Positions 8,232 to 17,583 are shown, counted from the first letter of the stretch. The stretch is 64,000 bases of DNA from JAUIET01 sp045106985 (GCA_045106985.1 JBGCFQ010000021.1:82027-146026); one strand, 5' to 3'. Program-made: numbers and translations. Notes: generated from the letters alone by a model not told the origin.

Positions 8232-11126
8232 TTAGATAGCGACTATTACTCTAAGTGCATCGAGTCGTAAGCCAATTGAATCAATCAGTTTATTAACCGA
8301 GAGTAATTCCTCTTGGTGTGCTGTGATTTCTTCGTCTCTGACGTTTGGATTGACCCGTTTTAAGGCCTGAAGTCGTTCAATTTCTTCAGTTAATGCGTGC
8401 TCAGCGTGCGAGTGCGCGCTTTGAATGAGGGCCTTGGATTTTTGCTCTGCCGCAGCCCGACTTAATTTGATCAGTGCTTCAAGAACTTTGGTGCGTGCTT
8501 TAACTACTTTGACGGACGTTTTCCGATCAAGCACTTGAGCGGCAGAATTCAGTAGGTCGAAACTGACGGCATCTTGCAACATCTTACCTTGTTCATTAAT
8601 CAGCATACGTATTGTGCTTGGAGGCAAATAACGGCTGGATTTCTGTGGGCTCTCAATAACAAACAATGTTTCGAGCAACATGGTGCCAGGCTTTAGCCCA
8701 GCTGATTTCACTGCTATAGCGGAACAATTGCCTTTTTCGCCGCCGGTTACCATCTCAAGTGCGCCAGTCACCATGCGGTGATCCCAGCTCATGAAGTGCC
8801 AGTCTTCATTAGCGAGGGCTGTTGCGCGGTCAAAGGTAATAGTCATTCCTTCGTCGAGCAGCATTGGGAAAGGTGCAAACATGTTTTCGGCCGGTCGTAT
8901 TATGGTGGCGCTTTCGCTGTGTGGTTCGCTGTGCACGCCATAGCAGTCAAACACCGATTCCATAAACGGCGCCAAGTCTTCGCGTTGATCGTCTATTCGA
9001 GCTTTTTCTGCCAAGGCACTTGCCACATGGCTGCGGCAAGAATTGTATTCAAGCAGCCGATCTCGACCGTTGTGTAACTGCTCATTAAGAGAAGCCGTTA
9101 GCAACTTGGTTCGCTCGATAAACTCTTCAGTGTAGCTGTTGGCTTCACAGGCCTTGCGCAGCTCTGTTTTCATGTCCACATACACAGTATGTGCAGCTGG
9201 GCAGGCCTTTTCTATGGCGTTAAGACCCTGGTGATACCATTGGAATACAATTTCCTGAGCCGAATTTTCAAAATAGGGTACGTGAATTTGAATCGTATCC
9301 GTCTGCCCAATTCGATCAAGCCGTCCGATTCGCTGTTCAAGCAGGTCCGGGTTCGCAGGCAGATCAAACAGCATTAGATGGTGTGCGAACTGAAAATTAC
9401 GGCCTTCGCTGCCAATCTCGGAACATATCAAGATCTGGCTACCGTAATCGAGGTCAGCAAAAAACGCAGCTGCGCGGTCCCGATCCACGATGCTCATTCC
9501 CTCGTGAAAAACGGCCGCTTGTAGACCGGTTTTCACTCGTAGGGCTTCGGCCAGGTCTAGCGCTGTTTCGGAGCTGGCGGCAATTAAGAGCAGCTTCTCG
9601 CCTCTATGCCTCTTCACCATCTCTTGAAGCCAATTAACGCGCGGGTCAATGTCAACCCAAGGCCCAGCGTGCGCCGAGTTTCTATATTGGCGCTCTGGGG
9701 TCAGTAGCTCGGCCGAGTAATTGTCGGGCTTAGTCAGTGGATAGGCATGCAGTTCGCGACCTGGAAAACCACTAATAGCAGCGCGAGTATTTCGAAACAA
9801 AACGCGTCCGGTGCCATGACGATCAAGTAAGTGATCGATTAAATCAGTTCGTGCGGTACTCTTTTCACTGCTGTCTTCTGTGCTGTGCTGCAGTCGTGCT
9901 AGCAAATGAGCATCCTCGTCAGCGTCCAGTACTTGAGCCAAGGAGTCGTTTAGTTCGCCCTCTGATACATCATCTTGGAGCAGAATATCGATTGCGTTCG
10001 CAATGGGTTCGTAGCTTTGCTCTTCTCGATTAAATTCCTCGTAGGAGCTGAAACGGTCGGGGTCTAGCAACCGTAAGCGCGCAAAATGACTTTCTTTTCC
10101 GAGCTGCTCAGGCGTCGCTGTTAATAACAATACGCCTGGAGTTTTTGCAGCCAGTTGCTCAACTAATTGATATTCGTCGCTAGGCGCCGATTCGCTCCAT
10201 TCAAGGTGATGAGCCTCATCGACTATGAGTAGATCCCAATCGGCTTCTAATGCCAATTTTCGTGCGTGCTCATTGTTTATGAGAAAATCAATGTTGCACA
10301 ACACGAGCTGTTCGTCGCTAAACGGATTTCGGTTCTCGGCCTCAATTTCGGCTGCAAGCTGGGCTTCGGTAGGCTCTTCTTCAGAATCGTCTTCAAGAAA
10401 AACGTCGTCAACGGTCTCCGCAAGCATTCGCTCATCGTCGAAGATACTAAAGTGCAGGTTGAACTTACGTAGCATTTCAACCAGCCATTGATGTAGTAAA
10501 GTCTCAGGCACTAAAATCAGTACACGATGAGCACGTTCGGTTAGCAGCTGATGATGAAGGATTAGGCCGGCTTCAATGGTTTTGCCTAAGCCTACTTCGT
10601 CGGCGAGCAACACTCTTGGCGCAAACCGTCGGGCAACCTCGTGCGCTATGTAAAGTTGGTGAGGGATGAGACTGGTGCGAGCCCCGGTTAAGCCATGCAA
10701 CTCAGAATGTGACAGTCTTGCGGTTGCTTCCCAGCTTCGATACCGCACATCAAACCACTTGTTGGAATCGATCTGGCCGGTAAACAACCTTTCCTGCGGC
10801 TTGTTCAGCTGGATGAAATTGTCCAGCATTGTTTCGGGCAGGTCTGTGACTGTGCCTGAATCGGTAACACCTTGATAAATTATCAAGCCATCGTTTTCAA
10901 CAACGTTACTAACCTTAAGCAGGCTGCCGTCGTCGCAGCGTATCTCGTCACCGATAGTGAATGTTACGCGGGTAAGGGGGGCTGTTTGCTTTGCATAGAC
11001 CCGAGTTTCCCCCGATGCTAGAAAGACAATCTGAACCGTTCGGTGTTCAACCGCTAGAACAGTACCCAAACCCAGCTGCAGTTCAGCATCATTAATCCAA
11101 CGTTGACCCGGTACGAATTGCTGCAT
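8232..11126 (-). CDS. rapA: RNA polymerase-associated ATPase RapA
   Basis: 964 residues, the usual RapA/HepA length. RapA is an Snf2-family translocase that binds RNA polymerase and recycles it after termination. N-terminal Tudor-like beta domains (residues 1-110) precede the helicase core. Motif I is at 176-183 (DEVGLGKT), the DEAH box at 303-306, and motif VI in QRIGRLDRIGQ. A C-terminal RapA-specific region ends in a coiled-coil-rich tail. It converges on the MttB-family gene (47-base gap) and is divergent from the nitroreductase gene. Confidence 0.97.
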   Translation of the reverse strand: MQQFVPGQRWINDAELQLGLGTVLAVEHRTVQIVFLASGETRVYAKQTAPLTRVTFTIGDEIRCDDGSLLKVSNVVENDGLIIYQGVTDSGTVTDLPETMLDNFIQLNKPQERLFTGQIDSNKWFDVRYRSWEATARLSHSELHGLTGARTSLIPHQLYIAHEVARRFAPRVLLADEVGLGKTIEAGLILHHQLLTERAHRVLILVPETLLHQWLVEMLRKFNLHFSIFDDERMLAETVDDVFLEDDSEEEPTEAQLAAEIEAENRNPFSDEQLVLCNIDFLINNEHARKLALEADWDLLIVDEAHHLEWSESAPSDEYQLVEQLAAKTPGVLLLTATPEQLGKESHFARLRLLDPDRFSSYEEFNREEQSYEPIANAIDILLQDDVSEGELNDSLAQVLDADEDAHLLARLQHSTEDSSEKSTARTDLIDHLLDRHGTGRVLFRNTRAAISGFPGRELHAYPLTKPDNYSAELLTPERQYRNSAHAGPWVDIDPRVNWLQEMVKRHRGEKLLLIAASSETALDLAEALRVKTGLQAAVFHEGMSIVDRDRAAAFFADLDYGSQILICSEIGSEGRNFQFAHHLMLFDLPANPDLLEQRIGRLDRIGQTDTIQIHVPYFENSAQEIVFQWYHQGLNAIEKACPAAHTVYVDMKTELRKACEANSYTEEFIERTKLLTASLNEQLHNGRDRLLEYNSCRSHVASALAEKARIDDQREDLAPFMESVFDCYGVHSEPHSESATIIRPAENMFAPFPMLLDEGMTITFDRATALANEDWHFMSWDHRMVTGALEMVTGGEKGNCSAIAVKSAGLKPGTMLLETLFVIESPQKSSRYLPPSTIRMLINEQGKMLQDAVSFDLLNSAAQVLDRKTSVKVVKARTKVLEALIKLSRAAAEQKSKALIQSAHSHAEHALTEEIERLQALKRVNPNVRDEEITAHQEELLSVNKLIDSIGLRLDALRVIVAI

Positions 11127-11226
11127 GTTTATCTCTTCAAAATCGGCCCGCTATGGTAGTGCTTTTCACAGTGTTTTCAAGGACAATAATGAGTTGATGT
11201 AAATGCTTTTGAGCAGAGGTGATTAG

Positions 11227-11901
11227 ATGGATCAGGCAAGTAAGATATTCTCTCAAGTTGTTGAAGGAAGACGCAGTGTAAGAGGGTTTAAGGCCGAGCC
11301 CGTAGCCCAAGATCTTATTGAAGATGTGTTTCGCATTGCCCAGCAAGCGCCGTCTAATTGCAACACGCAACCTTGGGATGTCGTCGTTGTCAGTGGCGAA
11401 AAGTGTGACCTGCTTAGAACTCGCTTTACCGAGGCTTTTATGCAAGGCCAGATCAAATTGGACTTCCCTTACGATGGTAAGTATGAAGGAGTCTACCGCG
11501 ACCGACAGTACGACTCAGCAAATCAGTTGTATTCAGCGCAGTCGATCGATCGAGCAGACAAAGTTCGTCGTAATGAAGCATTTATGCGCAACTTCACGTT
11601 CTTTGAGGCACCGCATGTCGCTTTTTTCTTCCTGCCTGAGCCATTTGGACTGCGCGAAGCGGCCGATCTGGGTATGTATGCGCAAACAGTAATGCTCTCC
11701 ATGGTGGCTAACGGCTTGGCCAGTTGCCCTCAAACAGCGCTGAGTATGAGCGCTGACATGTTGCGCGAAGAGCTTGATCTACCATCGAGCATGAAAGTAA
11801 TGTTTGGCTTGTCTTTCGGTTATGAAGACCTTGATCACCCTGCCAACAATTGCAGAGTTGGCCGAGCCGATGTCGCTGACACAGTGAAATTCATCAACTG
11901 A
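11227..11901 (+). CDS. Nitroreductase-family FMN oxidoreductase
   Basis: 224 residues. The N-terminal GRRSVRGFK and the following APSNCNTQPW are the FMN-phosphate-binding and loop signatures of NfsB/NfnB-type nitroreductases. An AGAGGTG ribosome site lies about 8 bases before the ATG. These cytosolic enzymes reduce nitroaromatics, quinones, enones or iodotyrosine-like compounds with NAD(P)H; the substrate here is unknown. It is monocistronic between divergent rapA and the convergent alpha/beta hydrolase gene. Confidence 0.92.
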   Translation: MDQASKIFSQVVEGRRSVRGFKAEPVAQDLIEDVFRIAQQAPSNCNTQPWDVVVVSGEKCDLLRTRFTEAFMQGQIKLDFPYDGKYEGVYRDRQYDSANQLYSAQSIDRADKVRRNEAFMRNFTFFEAPHVAFFFLPEPFGLREAADLGMYAQTVMLSMVANGLASCPQTALSMSADMLREELDLPSSMKVMFGLSFGYEDLDHPANNCRVGRADVADTVKFIN

Positions 11902-11946
11902 GCCGTTATCAGGATACTACCGCACGAGGACCTATGTGTTTCTGCC

Positions 11947-12807
11947 CTAAAGCCGCTTGAGGAAATCGATAACGGCTGCAGAAAAAATATCGTTCTTGTC
12001 ACCGGCCACCATGTGGTGAGCATTCTCTACGTCGACAAATTCGGCGTGAGGCACGGCTTGCAGAAACTCTTGTGCGAGCTCTTCAGTAACCAAGTTGCTT
12101 TTGGCGCCTCGCACCAACAGAATAGGCTCGCTTATCTGCGCCGCGGCTTTCTCCATGCGCTCAGGTAAACCGAGTTTGGCGTCGAACATGCGCTGGCGCG
12201 TAAAATTCGGATCCCAATGCCATCGGTAACGACCATCGTCGCCTAGGCGCAGATTTTTACGCAAGCCATCGGTATTTTTGCGACGCGGCCTCTTAGTGTA
12301 GTTGGCAATAATATCAGCCGCCTCATCAAGAGACTCGAAACCCTCATCCATTCGCTCGCTCATGAAGCCAATGATATCCTTTGCACCTTCCTGATTCATT
12401 CGCGGTGTTATGTCCACCAGAATAATTGCCTTATAAGGCATTTGCTTACTCTCCCCACAAGCGAGCATCGCGCTGAGTCCTCCTAGTGATGCGCCAACAA
12501 CCACTGGCTTGTCTGGCAGAGACTGGGCTATATGCAGCTGGTCTTCGGCAAATTTCTGCAAATCATAATTGGCGTCTGCAGCCCAATCAGACTCGCCGTG
12601 ACCACGATGATCATAAGCAATCGAATACCAGCCTTGCGCAGCTATGAGCTTCGCCGTATTTCCCCAAGAATGCCTTGTTTGCCCGCCGCCGTGTGCCAAG
12701 AGTACGGAAGGGCGATCTGCGTCGCCAAAGGCATCGGCTTTGATTTTTAAGCCGCAGGGCATCTCGAATTCGAGTTTCTGTTGGGGGATTGTCTCAGGAT
12801 GCTGCAT
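11947..12807 (-). CDS. Alpha/beta-fold hydrolase
   Basis: 286 residues, cytosolic. The oxyanion segment is LLAHGGGQTRHSWG near residue 37, the nucleophile elbow GASLGG has Ser107, and the charge-relay His is His264 or His265 (ENAHHMVAGD). YDHRGHGESDW after the second strand is typical of the haloalkane-dehalogenase/esterase branch. A Ser nucleophile makes an esterase, lipase-like or C-C hydrolase role likelier than dehalogenase. It lies 36 bases downstream of the winged-helix regulator gene on the same strand, so it may share that regulator's transcript. Confidence 0.9.
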   Translation of the reverse strand: MQHPETIPQQKLEFEMPCGLKIKADAFGDADRPSVLLAHGGGQTRHSWGNTAKLIAAQGWYSIAYDHRGHGESDWAADANYDLQKFAEDQLHIAQSLPDKPVVVGASLGGLSAMLACGESKQMPYKAIILVDITPRMNQEGAKDIIGFMSERMDEGFESLDEAADIIANYTKRPRRKNTDGLRKNLRLGDDGRYRWHWDPNFTRQRMFDAKLGLPERMEKAAAQISEPILLVRGAKSNLVTEELAQEFLQAVPHAEFVDVENAHHMVAGDKNDIFSAAVIDFLKRL

Positions 12808-12843
12808 TGAAAGACCAGGAAGCTTTAAAATCGGTGGATGAGT

Positions 12844-13173
12844 CTACTGAGTTTCGTGGTGAAAATCTTCAGTAAGACGATGTATGGTTGATACATGGCG
12901 CGAGAGCGCAGCATTACCTTTGCGAGTCAATGAGTAACTGCTAACCGGGCGGCGGTGCTGGAAGCTTCTCTTTACTTTTATGTAGCCGGCAACATCCAGT
13001 TTTCTTAGTTGGGCTCCAAGGTTGCCGTCACTTTCCTTAAGCAATTGTTTTAGTTCTCTAAAGTTGATGTCGGCTTCATTCGCGAGAAGAGCGCATATGA
13101 CGAATCTTGACCGGTGTTCGAGTAAGCGGTCATAGCCTGAAAGATCCAGCTGCCGCTTGGTGTCAGTACTCAT
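12844..13173 (-). CDS. Winged-helix transcriptional regulator (MarR-like, PF13601 type)
   Basis: 109 residues. The pattern RFVICALLANEADINFRELK followed by a recognition-helix region (SDGNLGAQLRKLDVAGYIKV), then a wing (RRPVSSYSLTRKG), is characteristic of the short winged-helix DNA-binding family PF13601. It lies 23 bases downstream of a membrane-protein gene on the same strand. A perfect 11-bp inverted repeat at 13776-13811 upstream of that gene is a natural operator candidate, which would make the unit autoregulated. Confidence 0.9.
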   Translation of the reverse strand: MSTDTKRQLDLSGYDRLLEHRSRFVICALLANEADINFRELKQLLKESDGNLGAQLRKLDVAGYIKVKRSFQHRRPVSSYSLTRKGNAALSRHVSTIHRLTEDFHHETQ

Positions 13174-13196
13174 GAGTATTGAGGAACTTCAGAACG

Positions 13197-13724
13197 CTAC
13201 GTTGCAGTCAGGCGCCAAAGCGCAATGGCAAAGACCACGCCAGTCATAGCGCCGGACCAGGGTGCGCCCAAAAGATGATAGAGATAGCAAAAAGCTAACG
13301 CTATGCCTGCCGGCAGCATGCTCGATCGCAGATAGAGCCCCGCTGTCATCAAGCCAAGACTGCTCAGCAATAACAAAGATTGTGCAACCGCCAATGTGTT
13401 AAAGCCCGTCGTGCCCACATTGAACATGGCTAAACTGCAAACGACAAGTAGTGCTGACCAATGCAAGACCCAGGGTTTGGCGAGACCTTGAGACTGTTCA
13501 TCAGCGTTGCGTAGCCAGACTACAGTCAGAAGAACGCTGACGATGACACCCAGAGAGAGTAGCAGCAACCAATACTTGGCAGCCATCGGTGGGCTGAGCT
13601 CGAGTGAGCCATAACAAAACAAAGCTAAAACGGCCCAGAGCCGATAGAGGGCATTCGCCGGATTTCGAGCAAAGCGAGTGCCTTGCGCTTTCGCAGATAT
13701 AGAGTATTCCGGGTTAATGCTCAT
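13197..13724 (-). CDS. Hypothetical inner-membrane protein
   Basis: About 175 residues from the ATG at 13724. A GTG at 13778 would add 18 residues but would lie inside the inverted repeat at 13776-13811, so I prefer the shorter form. Five or six hydrophobic segments are visible with short polar loops and no recognisable motif. The companion gene encodes the winged-helix regulator. Small membrane proteins paired with PF13601 regulators are common, usually of unknown function. Confidence 0.75.
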   Translation of the reverse strand: MSINPEYSISAKAQGTRFARNPANALYRLWAVLALFCYGSLELSPPMAAKYWLLLLSLGVIVSVLLTVVWLRNADEQSQGLAKPWVLHWSALLVVCSLAMFNVGTTGFNTLAVAQSLLLLSSLGLMTAGLYLRSSMLPAGIALAFCYLYHLLGAPWSGAMTGVVFAIALWRLTAT

Positions 13725-13775
13725 ATGGGTGGCTCGGTTTTGCAAAGGGATGGGGGCAGGCAGGTTGGAGCTATT

Positions 13776-13811
13776 CACTCTATAAAATATATAACTCTAA
13801 TTTATAGAGTG
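13776..13811. promoter_or_regulatory. Perfect 11-bp inverted repeat, candidate operator
   Basis: CACTCTATAAA at 13776-13786 is mirrored exactly by TTTATAGAGTG at 13801-13811 across a 14-base A+T-rich spacer. It sits between the minus-strand membrane protein/regulator unit and the plus-strand small ORF at 13816. The spacing of half-sites is compatible with a dimeric winged-helix protein, and the spacer contains TATA-like hexamers. Assignment to the adjacent regulator is inference from position. Confidence 0.5.
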
Positions 13812-13815
13812 TAAT

Positions 13816-13956
13816 ATGCCAACAAACCACAATCAAGCACTGAGTATGAGAAATTGTGAGGTCTGTTTGACCAAGGAGCTGGCATGCAGAGAGATTGGAG
13901 AGGAGGCTCGTAAATCGCTAGGGCAGGCAGATGAGGAAGAGGGCAAGAAAAGCTGA
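13816..13956 (+). CDS. Possible 46-residue CxxC small protein
   Basis: An ATG-initiated ORF starting 5 bases after the inverted repeat. The product has NCEVC (Cys14, Cys17) and a third Cys24, then an acidic/basic helical tail rich in Glu and Lys. The ribosome site is weak (GAG about 7 bases upstream). The Cys pair and the position next to a candidate operator support it; the short length argues for caution. It could be a small metal-binding or redox protein, but no family is recognised. Confidence 0.35.
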   Translation: MPTNHNQALSMRNCEVCLTKELACREIGEEARKSLGQADEEEGKKS

Positions 13957-14085
13957 GTACATCCTACCCAAAATTCCACTTTGGAGTTGTTGTTGAATTG
14001 GCTACACTAAAAGTAGCTAATTCAATGCAATATCCAGCTGTTGGTTATTGCGCGCGCCCCCACAGACGCAGTACTGATACGATAC

Positions 14086-14832
14086 ATGCTCAAAGACGCA
14101 CTCGATCCAAGCCAAATTACGCTGTTGAACTGGAACATTGCCAAAGGCAATCATAAGGGCTGGCAACAAGACTTTAAGGCCCTCTGCAAAACGGTGGACA
14201 TCGCCTTATTGCAGGAGGCGAAGTTAGAATACGACATGCCTGCTTTGTTCAATGAGCACTGCTGTTGGTCTTTTGCTCCGGGATTTACCCGGCCGGACCA
14301 TAGTACCGGTGTAATGACTATGGCTGTTGCCGAGACGATAAATCGAAGTGTACACAGTCACAGAGAACCCTGGACTCGTATACCCAAAGCGGCGCTTATT
14401 TCTGAATTTAAACTTCAGGACAGCGACCTTACTTTAATGGTTGCCAATGTTCATGCCATCAATTTTACCGCGGGGGTGCGCAGTTTTAAGCGGCAGTTGT
14501 ATTCTTTGTTAGACGAACTGTTGCATCACCACGGCCCTATTATTTTTGCTGGGGACTTCAACACTTGGCGACGAAAGCGCTTATCTGTTGTGGATGACAT
14601 CATTCAGATTCTGGGTCTGGAAGTTATTCAGTTCGCTTTTGATCACAGAAAGCAGGCTTTTGGAATGGCGCTGGATCACGTGTTTGTGCGTGGTTTGACA
14701 GGCAGCAGTGCAGCAGTAGAGGCAGTGTTTAGCTCTGACCATAATCCAATGACTGTGACTCTGGCGCTGGTTCCTCGCCTAGCCCGCCAAACACCCGCTT
14801 TATTGGCTCAGTCGGTTACTGAGAATCTATAA
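14086..14832 (+). CDS. Endonuclease/exonuclease/phosphatase (EEP) family hydrolase
   Basis: 248 residues from the ATG at 14086; a TTG at 14041 in the same frame is the alternative. EEP signatures run in order: LNWNIAKG (metal-site Asn), LLQEAK (metal-binding Glu), a central NVHAINF, GDFNTW (catalytic Asp/Asn), LDHVF and the terminal SSDHNPM with catalytic His. No signal peptide is evident. The superfamily cleaves phosphodiesters (DNA, RNA, lipids). E. coli YafD-type proteins are the nearest general resemblance. The substrate is unknown. It converges on the FAD-linked oxidase gene 4 bases downstream. Confidence 0.9.
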   Translation: MLKDALDPSQITLLNWNIAKGNHKGWQQDFKALCKTVDIALLQEAKLEYDMPALFNEHCCWSFAPGFTRPDHSTGVMTMAVAETINRSVHSHREPWTRIPKAALISEFKLQDSDLTLMVANVHAINFTAGVRSFKRQLYSLLDELLHHHGPIIFAGDFNTWRRKRLSVVDDIIQILGLEVIQFAFDHRKQAFGMALDHVFVRGLTGSSAAVEAVFSSDHNPMTVTLALVPRLARQTPALLAQSVTENL

Positions 14833-14836
14833 ATAA

Positions 14837-16222
14837 CTAACCAATATCAATCACGCGGCCAGGGTTGAGTATATTGTTTGGGTCAAGAGCTCGTTTAAGA
14901 TCTCGCATCATCGCCAGCTCCTCTTTACTGCGAGTATAGTGCAGGTACTTTGCCTTCTGTGTTCCAACCCCGTGCTCGGCTGTTACTGAGGCAGAAAAAA
15001 GAGAAGCGATCTGGTAGGTGTGTGCGTAAATGGATTTCGCGTCATCAGCATTCCCGGTACTTGCGCAAAGATGCAGGTTTCCATCGCCTAGATGACCAAA
15101 TACAAAAAAAGTCAGATTGGAATATTTCTCATTTAACTCGCGATCAACGCGATCGATGAACTCCTCCATATACTTAATGGGAACGCCAATATCAAAATTC
15201 GCAAGCGGTGCTATTTGGCTGAGAATATCGGCTATAGCGTCGCGAATATCCCATAACTCATTCGCCTCGCGCGCTGACTGAGCAACAATGATATCGCTTG
15301 TGACTCCCTGATCCATTGCCTCAGACAACACGGTTAGAAAATGCTCTTGCGCATGGTCAGTTCCATCGCATTCCTGTTCTACAAGGACATAGAATTCGTG
15401 AGCTTCCTTCATTGGATTACGTGTATGCGCCACATTCTCAATGGCGTAGTCGAAATAGCTTCGCCACATTACTTCAAATGAACTGACGGCGCCAAGCTGC
15501 GACTGAACATGGCCTAGAAGCGCGACTGCGTTGTCGAAAGTGGCACAGCCACACAGAGCTGTATTAACACTGCGTGGCTTGGGGTGTAGCCTTAAAACAC
15601 ACTCGGTGATAACACCAAGTGTTCCTTCACTGCCAATAAACAGCTGTTTTAAATCGTATCCAGCATTGTCTTTTAGCATGCTGTTCATGGCTCGCACTAT
15701 GGTTCCGTCAGCCCTCACGGCTTCCAGTCCTAACACTTGTGCTCTAGCCATACCATACTTGATAACTTGATTGCCTCCTGCATTGGTAGCCAGGTTACCT
15801 CCAATACTGCAGTTGCCGCGCGCTCCTAGGTCAAGAGCAAACTTAAAGCCGGCTGCGTCGGCGGCTTCCTGAATAGCTTGTAGGCTAGTGCCAGACCGAA
15901 CAGTAATTGTTTGACCCTTAGCGTCCACTTCAAGCACACCTTGTAGTCGAGAAAGCGATAGGGCTATTTCACCTTCGGCAGGTGTCGCGCCACCAGAAAG
16001 GCCAGTTAGACCCCCTTGCGTGACGACAGCTTGCTTATATTGATTACACAAACGCAGGATTATAGAAACCTGCTTGGAGGTTTCGGGTCGCAGAACATAT
16101 GGCGGTGCTAGGGCTGCTGATTTACTCCAGTCGGAAGCATGGCTTGCTAGAACATCAGCATCATCAATTATCACTGTAGGTGGCAACTCGGATCGTAAAT
16201 CCGATAGCAGTGCTGCATTCAT
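14837..16222 (-). CDS. FAD-linked 2-hydroxyacid dehydrogenase (GlcD / D-lactate / D-2-hydroxyglutarate type)
   Basis: 461 residues. The N-terminal PCMH-type FAD domain shows QGGLTGLSGGATP, the GNLATNAGGN segment and FIGSEGTLGVITE. The C-terminal cap has GHLGDGNLH and TAEHGVGTQKAKYL, the usual metal/substrate histidines, and ends LDPNNILNPGRV. These enzymes oxidise D-2-hydroxyacids and pass electrons to quinone or ETF. No GlcE or GlcF partner adjoins, so a single-subunit D-lactate or D-2-hydroxyglutarate dehydrogenase fits better. Its ATG overlaps the stop of the DAHP synthase gene (ATGA), so the two are translationally coupled. Confidence 0.92.
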   Translation of the reverse strand: MNAALLSDLRSELPPTVIIDDADVLASHASDWSKSAALAPPYVLRPETSKQVSIILRLCNQYKQAVVTQGGLTGLSGGATPAEGEIALSLSRLQGVLEVDAKGQTITVRSGTSLQAIQEAADAAGFKFALDLGARGNCSIGGNLATNAGGNQVIKYGMARAQVLGLEAVRADGTIVRAMNSMLKDNAGYDLKQLFIGSEGTLGVITECVLRLHPKPRSVNTALCGCATFDNAVALLGHVQSQLGAVSSFEVMWRSYFDYAIENVAHTRNPMKEAHEFYVLVEQECDGTDHAQEHFLTVLSEAMDQGVTSDIIVAQSAREANELWDIRDAIADILSQIAPLANFDIGVPIKYMEEFIDRVDRELNEKYSNLTFFVFGHLGDGNLHLCASTGNADDAKSIYAHTYQIASLFSASVTAEHGVGTQKAKYLHYTRSKEELAMMRDLKRALDPNNILNPGRVIDIG

Positions 16223-17583
16223 GACCGCTGCTGCGGTTTGGTGTCTGCTTGCATTAAGTCGGCAACACAGAAAGCCAGCTCAAGAACTTGCCCGGCATTA
16301 AGTCGCGGATCGCATTGGGTTCGGTAGCACTCAGCTAAATCATCGTCTGAAATTTTGTAGGCGCCGCCGGTACACTCGGTGACATGCTGGCCCGTCATTT
16401 CCAAATGTATTCCCCCGGGATGCGCACCTTCAGCTCGCAGTGCTGCGAAGAAAATTTGTATCTCCTTTAGAATTTTGTCGAATGAGCGGGTTTTAAAGCC
16501 GCTGCTGGCCTTGTGGGTATTGCCATGCATAGGGTCACAGGACCACACAACTTGCCGGCCTTCTCTCTGAACCGCGGCCACTAGACCGGGAAGAATGTTC
16601 TCAGCATTATCCGCTCCCATTCGACTGATCAGAGTTAAGCGGCCAGGGTCATTGTCCGGGTTTAACGCATCGCAAAGTGCCAGCACCGTGTCGGCATCAG
16701 TACTAGGGCCAATCTTCACGCCGATAGGATTGTGCAAGCCTCTAAAAAACTCAATATGTGCGCTGTCGAGTTGGCGGGTGCGTTCTCCAATCCAAAGCAT
16801 GTGCGCTGAACATGCGTATTGCAGGCCGGTTAAGCTGTCGGTGCGAACCAGAGCTTGCTCATAGTTCAGCAATAGGGCCTCATGTGACGTGAACAGTGTG
16901 GTTTCTTTCAGCGTTGGCATAGTCTCGCTGTTGATGCCTAGTACATTCATAAAATCGAGGGCATCGCCAATGCGCTTAGCCATATCCTCATAGCGATCGC
17001 GCAAAGGGTTAGTTTCAACGAAACCCAAATTCCACTTATTGATTTCATGTAAATCGGCCAGGCCGCCGCTGGCAAAGGCTCGCAGTAAATTCAGCGTTGC
17101 TGTTGATTGGTGGTATGCCCTAAGCAATCTTTGCGGATCGGGTTCGCGCGCCTCTTTGGTAAAATCAGTGGCATTGACTATATCTCCTCTATAGCTCGGT
17201 AGTTCAATACCATCACGAGTCTCTTTGTCTTCCGACCTCGGTTTAGCAAATTGACCGGCCAAGCGACCCACTTTAACGACGGGCTTCTGTCCTCCGAACG
17301 TTAGTACCGCAGCCATTTGAAGAATGACTTTGAACATGTCCCGAATGTTTTGCGCAGAAAATTCCGCAAAGCTTTCAGCGCAATCACCACCTTGAAGCAA
17401 GAAGGCGTTTCCATTGGCTACATCGGCCAGCTGCTTGCGCAAATCCCTGGCCTCTGCAGCAAAGACCAACGGCGGCATTGCGGCTAATTCTTGTTCAGCT
17501 GCGAGTAGCGCGACTAGGTCGGCGTAATTGGGTTGCTGGTGTACGGGTTTGTCGCGCCAGCTGGCGGGTGACCAAGTATTCAT
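16219..17583 (-). CDS. Class II 3-deoxy-7-phosphoheptulonate (DAHP) synthase
   Basis: 454 residues. It begins WSPASWRDKPVHQQPNY and carries FLLQGGDCAESF and KVGRLAGQFAKPRS, hallmarks of the plant/actinobacterial type II enzyme, plus WSCDPMHGNT, GGIHLEMTGQ and VTECTGG near the metal site. It condenses phosphoenolpyruvate with erythrose 4-phosphate, the first step of the shikimate pathway. Class II enzymes may serve primary or secondary aromatic synthesis. No other shikimate gene is in the window. The downstream overlapping gene is a 2-hydroxyacid dehydrogenase, an unusual pairing. Confidence 0.95.
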   Translation of the reverse strand: MNTWSPASWRDKPVHQQPNYADLVALLAAEQELAAMPPLVFAAEARDLRKQLADVANGNAFLLQGGDCAESFAEFSAQNIRDMFKVILQMAAVLTFGGQKPVVKVGRLAGQFAKPRSEDKETRDGIELPSYRGDIVNATDFTKEAREPDPQRLLRAYHQSTATLNLLRAFASGGLADLHEINKWNLGFVETNPLRDRYEDMAKRIGDALDFMNVLGINSETMPTLKETTLFTSHEALLLNYEQALVRTDSLTGLQYACSAHMLWIGERTRQLDSAHIEFFRGLHNPIGVKIGPSTDADTVLALCDALNPDNDPGRLTLISRMGADNAENILPGLVAAVQREGRQVVWSCDPMHGNTHKASSGFKTRSFDKILKEIQIFFAALRAEGAHPGGIHLEMTGQHVTECTGGAYKISDDDLAECYRTQCDPRLNAGQVLELAFCVADLMQADTKPQQRS

